A stretch of DNA of 64,000 nucleotides from Streptomyces sp. 135 (GTDB lineage: Bacteria > Actinomycetota > Actinomycetes > Streptomycetales > Streptomycetaceae): positions 558,001 through 622,000 of the forward strand of contig NZ_CP075691.1 of assembly GCF_020026305.1 (NCBI RefSeq). The letters are read 5' to 3'. The notes beneath the pieces are model-generated. The model searched no databases and was not told the origin of the DNA. It saw nothing but the letters and a program-made list of their open reading frames with translations. Below are positions 50,273-59,695 of the stretch, one piece after another. Within the stretch, counting starts at the first letter, position 1; each line of letters starts with the position of its first letter. A program made the translations under genes and the position numbers.

Positions 50273-52315
50273 ATGCGTTACGTGGGCAATCTCCCGTACG
50301 CGACAAAAGAGGAAGAACACGTCCTCATCCCGATGTCCGACGGCGTCCGGCTGTCGGCGCGCGTCTGGCGCCCCGCGTCCTCGGACGACGCGCCGGTACC
50401 GGCCGTCCTCGAGTACATCCCGTACCGCAAGCGCGATCTGAGTTCCGTGCGCGACTCGATCCACCACCCCTACATCGCGGGGCACGGCTACGCGTGCGTG
50501 CGCGTGGACGTGCGCGGTACGGGCGAGTCCGAGGGCGTCCTGCGGGACGAATATCTGGAGGTGGAGCAGACCGACGCCGAGGAGGTGCTCGCCTGGCTGG
50601 CCGAGCAGCCCTGGTGCGACGGCTCCACCGGCATGATGGGCATCTCCTGGGGGGCGTTCGCCGCGCTCCAGGTCGCCGCGCGGCGGCCGCCGAGCCTGAA
50701 GGCCATCGTCATCTCGTCGTTCACGGACGACCGGTACGCCGACGACATGCACTACATGGGTGGCGCGATGCTGTCGGACAACCTCGCCGAGGCGGGGACC
50801 ATGTTCGCGTACGCCACCTGTCCCCCCGACCCGGCCGTGGTCGGCGACCGCTGGCGCGAGATGTGGCACGAGCGCCTTGAGAACGCACGCCCCTGGGTCC
50901 TGGAGTGGCTGCGCCACCAGCGGCGCGACGACTACTGGAAGCACGCCTCGGTCTGTGAGAACTACCAGGACGTACAGTGTCCCGTCCTCGCCTCCAGCGG
51001 CTGGGCGGACGGCTACTCCAACGCCGTGACCCGGCTGCTCGGCAATCTGGACGTGCCGCGCAAGGGACTGATCGGCCCCTGGTCGCACAAGTATCCGCAT
51101 CTGGGCGAGCCGGGCCCGGCCATCGGCTACCTCCAGGAAGTGGTGCGCTGGTGGGATCACTGGCTCAAGGGCGAGGACAACGGCGTCATGGAGGGCCCGA
51201 TGCTGCGGGCCTGGATGCAGGACAGCGTGCCGCCCTCCACGGCATACGAGGAGCGCCCGGGCCGCTGGGTCGGTGAGCCGCACTGGCCGTCGCCGCACAT
51301 CGAGGAGGTCAGCCGTCCGCTGACCCGGCACCGCATCGCCTGGGACGGGGAAGTGGTCGGCAAGGACGGCTCCGGCTCCGGTGAGGCCATGACCGTGCAG
51401 TCCCCGCTGTCGGTCGGCCAGTTCGCGGGCAAGTGGGCCTCCTACAACGCACCGCCCGACCTGCCCTACGACCAGCGCGAGGAGGACGGCGGCTCGCTGG
51501 TCTTCGACTCCCCGCGGCTGACCGAGCCGGTGGAGATCCTCGGCTCCCCCGCCATCGACCTCGACCTGTCGGTCAGCGAACCGGTGGCCACGGTCGCCGC
51601 CCGGATCTCCGACGTGGCCCCCGACGGGCGGGTCACCCGGGTGACGTACGGCGTGCTCAACCTCACCCGCAGGGACGGCACGGGCGAGCCCGAACCCCTG
51701 GAGCCGGGGCGCCGCTACCGCGCGACGCTCCAGCTCAACGGCGTGGCCCAGTGCTTCCCGCCGGGCCACCGCATCCGGCTCTCGCTGTCCACGTCGTACT
51801 GGCCGCTCGCCTGGCCCCCGCCCCGGCCGGTCCTGCTCAGCGTGTACGAGGGCACCAGCGCGCTGCGGCTGCCGGTGCGGCCGGTCTCCGAGCCGGACAA
51901 CGCGCCGCTGCGCCCCTTCGGCGAGCCCGAGGGCACCGAGCCGCTGGCCACCACCCGGCTGACGCAGCCGGACCAGCGCTGGGAGGTCAGGCGGGACCTG
52001 ATCGGCTACAACTCCGCGCTGGAGATCGTCAAGGACCGCGGGACCGTGCGGTACGAGGACATCGGGCTCGACGTCGGCTGCCGCGCCTTCGAGCGGTACA
52101 CGTCCACGGGCGAGGACTTCACGTCGGTGACCGGTGAGTCGGCCTGGACCATGAGCTTCGCGCGGGACGACTGGGACGTGAGCGTGCACACCCGCACGGT
52201 GCTGCGCTGCGACGAGGACGGTTTCCTCGTCGACGCGACGCTCGACGGCTATGAGGGGGAACGCCGCGTCTTCTCCCGGACGTGGAACGAGACCGTGCCC
52301 CGGGACTGGCTCTAG
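50273..52315 (+). CDS. CocE/NonD-family hydrolase
   Basis: A 680-residue X-Pro dipeptidyl-peptidase-like acyl hydrolase. The catalytic Ser is in MMGISWGAFAALQVAARR, with Asp and His following (SGWADGYSN, GPWSHKYPHLGEPG). A C-terminal jelly-roll domain (LDLSVSEPVATVAARISDVAPDG) completes the CocE/NonD fold. These enzymes cleave esters or X-Pro amides. ATG 50273 is preceded by a weak site. It is co-directional with the ATP-grasp gene and probably co-transcribed, so the two may make or remove the same conjugate. Confidence 0.9.
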   Translation: MRYVGNLPYATKEEEHVLIPMSDGVRLSARVWRPASSDDAPVPAVLEYIPYRKRDLSSVRDSIHHPYIAGHGYACVRVDVRGTGESEGVLRDEYLEVEQTDAEEVLAWLAEQPWCDGSTGMMGISWGAFAALQVAARRPPSLKAIVISSFTDDRYADDMHYMGGAMLSDNLAEAGTMFAYATCPPDPAVVGDRWREMWHERLENARPWVLEWLRHQRRDDYWKHASVCENYQDVQCPVLASSGWADGYSNAVTRLLGNLDVPRKGLIGPWSHKYPHLGEPGPAIGYLQEVVRWWDHWLKGEDNGVMEGPMLRAWMQDSVPPSTAYEERPGRWVGEPHWPSPHIEEVSRPLTRHRIAWDGEVVGKDGSGSGEAMTVQSPLSVGQFAGKWASYNAPPDLPYDQREEDGGSLVFDSPRLTEPVEILGSPAIDLDLSVSEPVATVAARISDVAPDGRVTRVTYGVLNLTRRDGTGEPEPLEPGRRYRATLQLNGVAQCFPPGHRIRLSLSTSYWPLAWPPPRPVLLSVYEGTSALRLPVRPVSEPDNAPLRPFGEPEGTEPLATTRLTQPDQRWEVRRDLIGYNSALEIVKDRGTVRYEDIGLDVGCRAFERYTSTGEDFTSVTGESAWTMSFARDDWDVSVHTRTVLRCDEDGFLVDATLDGYEGERRVFSRTWNETVPRDWL

Positions 52316-52400
52316 CGGGCCGGTCACCCTCACCCCACGGGCGCGTTATGCACCTTTTGCGTAGCCTGTGGGCAAGATCCGCAAGATCCGCAGCCCGGCC

Positions 52401-52426
52401 GCCCCACCGGATTGACCCGGTGGGGC
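52401..52426. other. Hairpin in the leader of the FAD-Rieske gene
   Basis: GCCCCACCGG and CCGGTGGGGC pair across a 6-base loop, 60 bp upstream of the next start. It may be the terminator of the CocE transcript or a 5' leader hairpin of the following gene. GTTATG (52345) and GGGCAA (52370) upstream weakly resemble a SigB-type promoter. Confidence 0.5.
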
Positions 52427-52486
52427 GGGGGAACCCGCAGGATCAACGAACGCCGAGCATGAGAACCATGAGAACAGGGAGCCGCC

Positions 52487-54037
52487 ATGGCTGTCACACC
52501 TCGTACCGGGCCGCTGCCGGGCCGGCCGGAGTCCTACTGGATGGACAGCACCGGGCCGACGTCCTACCCGCCGCTGGCCGAGGACATCGAGGTGGACGTC
52601 GCCGTGGTGGGCGGCGGCATCGCCGGGCTCAGCACGGCCTGGGAGGTGGCCCGCACCGGGCGCACGGTAGCGGTCCTCGAAGCCGACCGCATCGCCGCCG
52701 GGGTGACCGGCTACACCACCGCCAAGCTGTCCTCCCTGCACACTCTCGTGTATGAGCGGCTGCGCAGCACGCGCGGGGCGGAGGCCGCTCATCTGTACGC
52801 CCGCTCGCAGCAGGAGGCGGTGGAGCACGTCGCGGCCGTCTGCGCGGAGGTCGGCATCGACTGCCAGCTGGAGCGCGCGCCCGCCTACACCTACACCGTC
52901 CGCCCCGAGGAGACCGACCAGCTGCGGGCCGAGGCCGCAGCGGCCCGTGAGGCGGGGCTGCCCGCCGAGTACACCGAGGTCACCGGTCTGCCCTTCGACG
53001 TGGCGGGCGCGGTGCGCGTGGAGGACCAGGCGCAGTTCCATCCCCGCGCCTATCTCCTCGCGCTCGCCGCGGACCTGCTCGCGCAGGGCGGCGTCATCCA
53101 CGAGCGGACCCGCGTGACCGGCCTGCGCGAAGGCTCGCCGTGCCGGGTGACCGCCGAGTCCGGGCACACGGTGACCGCGAAGTCCGTCGTCGTCGCCACG
53201 CACTACCCCGTCTTCGACCGCGCCCTGCTCTTCGCCCGGCTGTCGGCCCAGCGCGAGCTCGTCGTCGCCGCTCCGCTGGCCCCCGGGCAGGACCCCGGCG
53301 GCATGTACATCACGCAGGAGGAGGGCAAGCGTTCGGTGCGCACCGCGCCGTACGGCGACGACGGCGGGCGGCTGCTCATCGTCACGGGTGAGGGCTTCAC
53401 CCCCGGCACGGGTGACGCCGCCGCCGGGTTCCGGGCGCTCGACGCGTGGATGCGGGAGCGCTTCGACGTCGGGGAGACGGCCTACCGCTGGGCGGCCCAG
53501 GACAACTCCGTGACCGACGGCGTGCCGATGGTGGGCCCCTTCCACCCCGGCGCCCGCCACACCTACGTGGCCACCGGCTTCGGCGGCTGGGGGATGAGCG
53601 GCGGTGTCATGGCCGGCACCCTGCTCGCCCGGCTGATCCAGGGCGAGAAGTCCCCCTGGGCCGACCTGTACGACCCGCGGCGGCTGCTGACCACCGTCCG
53701 GGAGGTGCCGGCGCTGCTGGGCCAGCAGGCCGAGGTCGCCAAGCACTTCGTCGGCGACCGGCTGCGCAGTCACGTCGATTCGGTGGACGAGATCCCCGCC
53801 GGCTCGGGCGCCGTGGTCCGGGTCGAGGGGCGCCGCTGCGCGGTGCACCGCGACGCGGGCGGTGCGCTCCACGCCGTCTCGGCCCGCTGCACCCACATGG
53901 GCTGCCTGGTCGCGTTCAACGAGGCGGAGACCACGTGGGAGTGCCCCTGCCACGGCTCCCGCTTCGGCACCGACGGAGAGGTGCTCCAGGGGCCCGCGAC
54001 GCGTCCGCTGGAGCCCCGGGAGCTGCCCGGCTCATAA
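52487..54037 (+). CDS. FAD-dependent oxidoreductase fused to a Rieske domain
   Basis: A 516-residue fusion. An FAD-binding DAO-type domain (VDVAVVGGGIAGLSTAWEVA, the dinucleotide motif, with EADRIAAGVTGYTTAKLS) occupies the first 415 residues. A Rieske 2Fe-2S domain at the C-terminus has CTHMGC and CPCHGSRFGTDGEVLQGPA, which supply the two Cys and two His ligands. It oxidises amines or related substrates with Fe-S electron transfer; the substrate is unknown. ATG 52487 begins MAVTPRTGPLPGR. A four-unit 16-bp tandem repeat begins at its stop codon. Confidence 0.92.
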   Translation: MAVTPRTGPLPGRPESYWMDSTGPTSYPPLAEDIEVDVAVVGGGIAGLSTAWEVARTGRTVAVLEADRIAAGVTGYTTAKLSSLHTLVYERLRSTRGAEAAHLYARSQQEAVEHVAAVCAEVGIDCQLERAPAYTYTVRPEETDQLRAEAAAAREAGLPAEYTEVTGLPFDVAGAVRVEDQAQFHPRAYLLALAADLLAQGGVIHERTRVTGLREGSPCRVTAESGHTVTAKSVVVATHYPVFDRALLFARLSAQRELVVAAPLAPGQDPGGMYITQEEGKRSVRTAPYGDDGGRLLIVTGEGFTPGTGDAAAGFRALDAWMRERFDVGETAYRWAAQDNSVTDGVPMVGPFHPGARHTYVATGFGGWGMSGGVMAGTLLARLIQGEKSPWADLYDPRRLLTTVREVPALLGQQAEVAKHFVGDRLRSHVDSVDEIPAGSGAVVRVEGRRCAVHRDAGGALHAVSARCTHMGCLVAFNEAETTWECPCHGSRFGTDGEVLQGPATRPLEPRELPGS

Positions 54038-54094
54038 GGTCCCCGGGCCATAACGTCCTTGAGCCATAAGATCGGCGGGCCATAGGCTCCCCGG
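54031..54094. repeat. Four-unit 16-bp tandem repeat spanning a stop codon
   Basis: Four exact-period units of 16 bases start at 54031, 54047, 54063 and 54079, all built on (G/C)YCATAA/GG. The first contains the stop codon (54035-54037) of the FAD-Rieske gene. The others lie in its 3' untranslated region. Confidence 0.9.
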
Positions 54095-54170
54095 GTCCGT
54101 CACAAAGGCCAACTTCCGCCCTTCTGCTCCTTCGTACCCTCTCGTAACGTCAGCACGGCTTGTTCTGGCC

Positions 54171-56411
54171 ATGACGAAGAAGAGGGTGCCCATGCGCAGA
54201 CGCCTGCTTCATCTGGTCCTCGCCCCGCTCGCGGGCGTCGTCCTCCTGGCAACTCCACCGGCGGGCGCGGCGCCGCCGGGACCGGGCGATGTCTACCGCC
54301 CGGTCCGCGGCCCCGCCGCACCGGCCGAGTACCGCTACCTGCAGAAGACCGTGCCGGGCGAGCCGATCCCCCGGCACGCCCACGAGAACGCCGCCGCGCA
54401 GGCACGCGAGCTGCCCACCACGGGCAGCCGTTGGAAGGCGCTCGGCCCCACCAACATCGGCGGCCGGATCGTGTCGCTCGCCCTGGACCCGAAGCGGGCC
54501 GACACCCTGTACGCCGCCGCGGCCAGCGGCGGTGTCTGGCGCAGCACGGACGCGGGCCGCACCTTCAAGTCCGCCTGGCCCGACAGCTGGACCCAGGCCA
54601 TGGGCGCGGTCGCCACCGGGCCGGACGGCGCCCTGTACGCGGGCACCGGCGAGCCCAATCCCGGCGGCGGCAGCATCACGTACGAGGGCACCGGTCTCTA
54701 TCGCAGCGCCGACGGGGGCAGGAACTGGCGGCGGATCGGGCTGCGGGACTCCGGTGCCATCAGCGCGATCACAGTGGATCCCCGCAACCCGCGCCGCATC
54801 TACGTGGCCGCGGCGGGTTCCCTCTACAACGGCGGTGGTGACCGCGGCGTCTACCGCTCGGAGAACGGCGGCAAGACCTGGCGGCGGATCCTGTCCGGCG
54901 CCAACGACTTCACCGGGGCCACCGAGATCGTCGTCCGGGGCAAGCGGCTGTACGCCGTGCTGTGGGACCACCGCCGTACGCCGGAGCTGCGCACCTACGG
55001 CGGCGTGGGCTCCGGGATCTTCCGCAGCGACGACGACGGCAAGAGCTGGCGGCGGCTCGGCGGCGGACTGCCCGCACAGGGGCCGGACGTGGGCCGGATA
55101 GGCCTCGCGGTCGCGGGCGAGAAGGCGTACGCGATCGTCAACAAGACCAGCGGCTCCTTCGAGGGCTTCTACGCGTCCACCGACGGCGGCGACCACTGGC
55201 GGCGCACCCCGGCCGACCAGAAGCTGACCGACTCGCAGTCGTCGTTCGGCTGGTGGTTCGGCAAGGTGTGGACCGACCCTAAGGACGCGGACCACGTGCA
55301 CGTGGCGGGCGTTCCTCTGATGACCACGAAGGACGGCGGCGCCACCTGGAGCGCCGACGACACGAGCATCCACGTCGACCAGCACGCGATGGTGTGGGAC
55401 CCGCGCAGGCCGGGCCGCGTCTACCTCGGCAACGACGGCGGCGTCTACCGCTCCGACGCGAACGGCGACGGCGGCTGGACCAAGGCACGGCACGAGCCGT
55501 ACACCCAGCTGTACAGCGCGGCCCTCACCCCGCAGGACACCGGCCGGATCTCGGGCGGCTCCCAGGACAACGGCTCGCTGCGCTCCTGGGGCGGGCCCCG
55601 CTTCAACGAATACCTCGGCGGCGACGGCGAGGAGAACCTGATCGACCCGACGGACGTGAACAAGGTCTTCGCCTGCTACCAGTACGGCAACTGCTTCCGC
55701 TCCACGGACGGCGGTGACACCCTCACCTACTTCGCCGACAAGACGACGTTCAAGCGCCGCAACTGGTTCACGCCCGTCGTCCTCGACCCGAAGGACCCGA
55801 GCGTCCTCTACTACGGCTCCGAGGTGGTCAACCGCTCCACGGACGGCGGTGTGACCTGGCAGCCCGTCAGCCCCGACCTGTCCGGGGGCCCGGGCCCCGA
55901 CCCGCTCTACGCCAACTACGGCACGATCACCTCGATCGCGCCCGCCGGTGACGGCCGCACGCTCTACGCGGGCACCGACGACGGCCGGGTCTGGGTCACG
56001 AAGGACCTCGGCGCGCACTGGACGAAACTGGCCGAGGGCCGCTCCTGGGTGACCCGCGTCGTGGTCGACCCGCATGACCCCGACCGCGTGTACACCACCC
56101 ACTCCGCCTACCGCTCAGGGTCCAACAAAGCGCATGTGTACGGCAGTTCGGACGGCGGCAGGAGCTGGCGGAACCTGTCGGGCAACCTCCCGGACGCGCC
56201 CGTCAACGACCTCGTCCTCGGGCACGGCGGGCGGCTGCACATCGGCACCGACCAGGGCGTGTTCACCTCCCGTTCCGGCAAGCCGGTGTGGTCGCGCCTC
56301 GGCCGGGGCATGCCCGCGGTCCCCGTGGACGACATCGAGTACGACGCCGGGCACCACCGCCTGCTGGCGGCCACGTTCGGCAGGGGGTTCTACGAACTGT
56401 CTACGAACTGA
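54171..56411 (+). CDS. Secreted BNR/sialidase-like beta-propeller protein
   Basis: A 746-residue exported protein. A signal peptide (HLVLAPLAGVVLLATPPAGA, cleaved near residue 34) is followed by a propeller of many BNR/Asp-box repeats of the SxDGGxxW type: STDAGRTF, SADGGRNW, SENGGKTW, SDDDGKSW, STDGGDHW and more. It resembles sortilin/Ycf48/photosystem-stability-type propellers and exo-glycosidases. No catalytic motif for a sialidase is certain, so binding of polysaccharide or protein is as likely. ATG 54171 begins MTKKRVPMRRRLLH. Its end overlaps the convergent XdhC gene by 11 bp. Confidence 0.85.
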   Translation: MTKKRVPMRRRLLHLVLAPLAGVVLLATPPAGAAPPGPGDVYRPVRGPAAPAEYRYLQKTVPGEPIPRHAHENAAAQARELPTTGSRWKALGPTNIGGRIVSLALDPKRADTLYAAAASGGVWRSTDAGRTFKSAWPDSWTQAMGAVATGPDGALYAGTGEPNPGGGSITYEGTGLYRSADGGRNWRRIGLRDSGAISAITVDPRNPRRIYVAAAGSLYNGGGDRGVYRSENGGKTWRRILSGANDFTGATEIVVRGKRLYAVLWDHRRTPELRTYGGVGSGIFRSDDDGKSWRRLGGGLPAQGPDVGRIGLAVAGEKAYAIVNKTSGSFEGFYASTDGGDHWRRTPADQKLTDSQSSFGWWFGKVWTDPKDADHVHVAGVPLMTTKDGGATWSADDTSIHVDQHAMVWDPRRPGRVYLGNDGGVYRSDANGDGGWTKARHEPYTQLYSAALTPQDTGRISGGSQDNGSLRSWGGPRFNEYLGGDGEENLIDPTDVNKVFACYQYGNCFRSTDGGDTLTYFADKTTFKRRNWFTPVVLDPKDPSVLYYGSEVVNRSTDGGVTWQPVSPDLSGGPGPDPLYANYGTITSIAPAGDGRTLYAGTDDGRVWVTKDLGAHWTKLAEGRSWVTRVVVDPHDPDRVYTTHSAYRSGSNKAHVYGSSDGGRSWRNLSGNLPDAPVNDLVLGHGGRLHIGTDQGVFTSRSGKPVWSRLGRGMPAVPVDDIEYDAGHHRLLAATFGRGFYELSTN

Positions 56412-57549
56412 CCACCCGCTGAGGGCGGTTCACGGGCGCCTCGTGGTGGATCGGCGTCCGTGAACCGGTGAGCGGCAGGCCCGTGCCGCCCTGTCTGGCC
56501 GCGACGATCTCCGCCGCGATGGACAGGGCGGTCTCCTCGGGCGTGCGGGCACCGAGGTCGAGCCCGATCGGCGAGCGCAGCCGCAAGCGTTCCTCCTCGG
56601 TGACGCCGACGTCGCGGAGCCTGCGGTCGCGGTCCTCGTGGGTGCGGCGCGAACCCATCGCGCCGACGTACGCGACGGGCAGCCGCAGCGCCGCGGCGAG
56701 CAGCGGCACGTCGAACTTGGCGTCGTGGGTGAGCACGCACAGCACCGTGCGCTCGTCCGTCCCGGTCCGCTCCAGGTAGCGGTGCGGCCACTCGACCACG
56801 ATGTCGTCCGCCTCGGGGAAGCGCAGCGGCGTCGCGAAGACGGGGCGGGCATCGCAGACCGTGACGTGGTAGCCGAGGAACTTCCCGGCGCGGACCAGGG
56901 CCGCCGCGAAGTCGACGGCTCCAAACACGATCATGCGGGGCGGCGGCACGCTCGACTCGACCAGGAACGTCAGGGCACTCCCGCAGCGCGAGCCGCTCTC
57001 CGAGACGGTGAACTCGCCGGTGCGGCCGGCCGCCAGGAGGGCGCGGGACTCCCCCGCCGCCGTGCGGTCCAGTTCCGGGTGCCCGCCGAGGCTGCCCTCG
57101 TACGTCCCGTCGGCCCGGACCAGGAGCGCCTTGCCGAGGAGGTCGGCGGGGCCGCGGGTGATGCGGGCCAGGGCGGCCGGCTCACCGTGGGCGGCGGCCG
57201 ACAGGGCGGCGGCGAGCACCGCCCTGTGCGGCGCGTCCCGGGTCACCGGGGTGACGAGCACCTCGATGACGCCGCCGCAGGTGAGGCCGACCGCGAAGGC
57301 GTCCTCGTCGCTGTAGCCGAACCGTTCGACCGTGGCCGTGCCGTCCTGGAGGGCGTTGACGCACAGGTCGTACACCGCGCCCTCCACGCAGCCGCCGGAG
57401 ACCGAGCCGATCGCCGTGCCCTCGCTGTCGACGGCGAGGGCGGCGCCGGGACCGCGCGGTGCGCTGCCGCCGACGTCCACGACGGTGGCGACCGCGAAGT
57501 CCCGGCCCTCCTGAACCCACTGGTGCAGTTCAGCGGCGATGTCAAGCAC
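56401..57549 (-). CDS. XdhC/CoxI-family molybdoenzyme maturation factor
   Basis: A 382-residue XdhC protein, the chaperone that inserts sulfurated molybdenum cofactor into xanthine-dehydrogenase-family enzymes. The N-terminal segment VVDVGGSAPRGPGAALAVDSEG and GCVEGAVYDLC, then the Rossmann-like C-terminal half with VTVCDARPVF, DARPVF-WPHRYLERTG and VAYVGAMGSRRTHEDR, define the family. GTG 57549 overlaps the stop of the large subunit gene by 8 bp, so the two are coupled. It is the last gene of a four-gene operon under the divergent TetR. Confidence 0.9.
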   Translation of the reverse strand: MLDIAAELHQWVQEGRDFAVATVVDVGGSAPRGPGAALAVDSEGTAIGSVSGGCVEGAVYDLCVNALQDGTATVERFGYSDEDAFAVGLTCGGVIEVLVTPVTRDAPHRAVLAAALSAAAHGEPAALARITRGPADLLGKALLVRADGTYEGSLGGHPELDRTAAGESRALLAAGRTGEFTVSESGSRCGSALTFLVESSVPPPRMIVFGAVDFAAALVRAGKFLGYHVTVCDARPVFATPLRFPEADDIVVEWPHRYLERTGTDERTVLCVLTHDAKFDVPLLAAALRLPVAYVGAMGSRRTHEDRDRRLRDVGVTEEERLRLRSPIGLDLGARTPEETALSIAAEIVAARQGGTGLPLTGSRTPIHHEAPVNRPQRVVSS

Positions 57550-59695
57550 CGCTGCCGCCCGCCTCGGTCACAGCTCCCTCGGGCCGGCCGTCCTCGACCA
57601 CACGGTCGGGGCGGATCGGCAGGTTCCGGTGGCGGACGCCGGTCGCGTGCCAGACCGCGTTGGCGATCGCCGCGGCCGCGCCGACGATGCCGATCTCGCC
57701 GATGCCCTTGATCCCCACGGGGTCCTCGGGGTCGGGGTCATCCACCCAGTCCGCCTCGATGTGCGGCACATCGGCGTGCGCGGCGACGTGGTAGCCCGCG
57801 AGGTCGGGGCCGACGGGAGCGCCCGATGCCCGGTCCCTGACCGCCTCCTCGTGCAGCGCCATGGACAGGCCCCAGGTCATGCCGCCGACCAGCTGGCTGC
57901 GCGCGGTCAGCGGGTTGATGATCCGGCCGGCGGCGAAGATGCCGAGCATGCGCCGTACGCGGACCTCGCCGGTGGTGACGTCCACGGCGACCTCGGCGAA
58001 CTGCGCACCGTAGGAGTGGCGTTCCTTCTGCGAGAGGGTGCCGAGGAGGGCGCTGGTGTCGGAGCGCGCGGTGATGCCCTCCGCCGGGATGTCGCCGCCG
58101 GGTACCAGCTTCTCGCGCAGCTCGCGCGCCGCTGCCGTGACCGCCCAGCCCCAGGACCGGGTGCCCATGGAACCGCCCGCGATCATGGCGGGGCCGAAGT
58201 CGCTGTCGGCGATGTGGACCTTGACGCGGTCCGGCGCCACCTCCAGGGCGTCGGCGGCGATCAGCGTGAGCGCGGTCCGCGCGCCGGTGCCGACGTCCGC
58301 CGCGGTGATGCGCACCGTGAACGTCCCGTCGGCCTGCGCCGTCACGGCCGCCGTGGCCGGGCCGACGAGCACCGGGAAGGTGGCGGCGGCCGTGCCGGTG
58401 CCGATCAGCCAGCGGCCCTCGCGGCGCGTGCGGGGGCGCGGGTCGCGGCCGGCCCAGCCGAATCTGCGGGCGCCCTCGTCGAAGCAGGCGGTGAGGTTGC
58501 GGCTGCTGAACGGCAGCCCGGAGACGGGCCCCACCGCCGGTTCGTTGCGGGCCCGCAGCGCGATGGGGTCCATGCCGCACTTCTCGGCGAGTTCGTCGAG
58601 CGCGGACTCCAGCGCGAACGACCCGGGGGCCTCGCCGGGCGCCCGCATCCAGGTCGGCGTCGGCACGTCGAGGCGTACGACGCGGTTGACGCTGTGGTGC
58701 GCGTCGGCGGCGTACATCGGACGCCCGAACCCGGCGCTTGCCTCGACGAACTCATGGACGGTCGAGCTCAGGCTCAGGCCCTGGTGGTCGAAGGCGCGCA
58801 GCCGCCCGTCGGGCTCCGCGCCGAGCCGCACGCGCTGCGCGGTGGGGCTGCGGTAGCCGACGAGGGAGAACATCTGGCGTCGGGTCAGCACGACGCGGAC
58901 GGGGCGGTCCAGGACGGTCGCCGCCATCACGGCGCAGACCTGGTGGACCCGCAGGCCCTTGGAGCCGAAGGCGCCGCCGACGTGCTCGGAGCGCACGCGC
59001 ACCGAGGACGGGTCGAGGGAGAACAGCTTCGCCAGCTCGTCCGCGATCCAGGTGCTGCCCTGGTTGGAGTCGACCACGTCGAGACGGCCGCTGTCCCACC
59101 GCGCGGTCGCCGCGTGCGGCTCCATCGGGCTGTGGTGCTCCTCCGGCGTGGTGTACTCGGCGTCCACGACGTGCGTGGAAGCGGCCAGTTCGGCCTCCAG
59201 GTCGCCCTTCTCCACCAGCATGCCGTCGGTGTCCGGCGTGTACGTGCCGGGGCGCCCGGCGGAGAACTCGATGTCGTGCGGTTCCTGGTCGTAGTGGACG
59301 ACCAGGGCCTCGGCGGCCTCCCGCGCCTGCTCGGACGTCTCGGCGACGACGAGCGCCACCGGCCAGCCCACGAAGGGCACCCGGTCGTGCTGGAAGACCC
59401 CGACGATCGGGTCGGGGCGCCCCAGCATGCCCTGGTAGTCCGCGTCGACGCGCGGCGCGTTGCCGTGGTGCAGGACACTCAGGACACCGGGCATCGCGAG
59501 GACGGGCTCGGTCTCGACGGAGCGGATACGGCCGCGGGCGATGGTGGACAGCACGAGCCAGCCGTGGGCGAGGTCGGTGAAGGGGATCTCGCCGGCGTAG
59601 CGCGCGGCGCCGGTGACCTTGTCGAGGCCCTCGATGCGGGTGTGCGCGGTACCGACGGAGCCCGTCACCGCGGTGGGTCCGGTCGTCGTGGTCAT
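57542..59695 (-). CDS. Molybdenum-cofactor (large) subunit of a PaoC/YagR-type aldehyde oxidoreductase
   Basis: A 717-residue Mo-binding subunit. It opens RIEGLDKVTGAARYAGEIPF, as in xanthine-dehydrogenase-family large subunits. Mo-cofactor contacts include VGGAFGSKGLRVHQV, MRAPGEAPGSFALESALDELA and ADVGTGARTALT. The catalytic glutamate is in GIKGIGEIGIVGAAAA. It overlaps the FAD-subunit stop as ATGA. Homologous PaoC oxidises aromatic or aliphatic aldehydes; substrate is inferred only. No signal is present in any subunit, so the enzyme is cytoplasmic here. Confidence 0.9.
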   Translation of the reverse strand: MTTTTGPTAVTGSVGTAHTRIEGLDKVTGAARYAGEIPFTDLAHGWLVLSTIARGRIRSVETEPVLAMPGVLSVLHHGNAPRVDADYQGMLGRPDPIVGVFQHDRVPFVGWPVALVVAETSEQAREAAEALVVHYDQEPHDIEFSAGRPGTYTPDTDGMLVEKGDLEAELAASTHVVDAEYTTPEEHHSPMEPHAATARWDSGRLDVVDSNQGSTWIADELAKLFSLDPSSVRVRSEHVGGAFGSKGLRVHQVCAVMAATVLDRPVRVVLTRRQMFSLVGYRSPTAQRVRLGAEPDGRLRAFDHQGLSLSSTVHEFVEASAGFGRPMYAADAHHSVNRVVRLDVPTPTWMRAPGEAPGSFALESALDELAEKCGMDPIALRARNEPAVGPVSGLPFSSRNLTACFDEGARRFGWAGRDPRPRTRREGRWLIGTGTAAATFPVLVGPATAAVTAQADGTFTVRITAADVGTGARTALTLIAADALEVAPDRVKVHIADSDFGPAMIAGGSMGTRSWGWAVTAAARELREKLVPGGDIPAEGITARSDTSALLGTLSQKERHSYGAQFAEVAVDVTTGEVRVRRMLGIFAAGRIINPLTARSQLVGGMTWGLSMALHEEAVRDRASGAPVGPDLAGYHVAAHADVPHIEADWVDDPDPEDPVGIKGIGEIGIVGAAAAIANAVWHATGVRHRNLPIRPDRVVEDGRPEGAVTEAGGSGA

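Noticed and set aside
52345..52375. SigB promoter for the FAD-Rieske gene
   Set aside because: GTT and GGGCAA elements are present but the spacing is too long and the match weak.
54031..54094. Four-unit repeat as a CRISPR array
   Set aside because: Units are directly adjacent with no spacers, and no cas genes are present.
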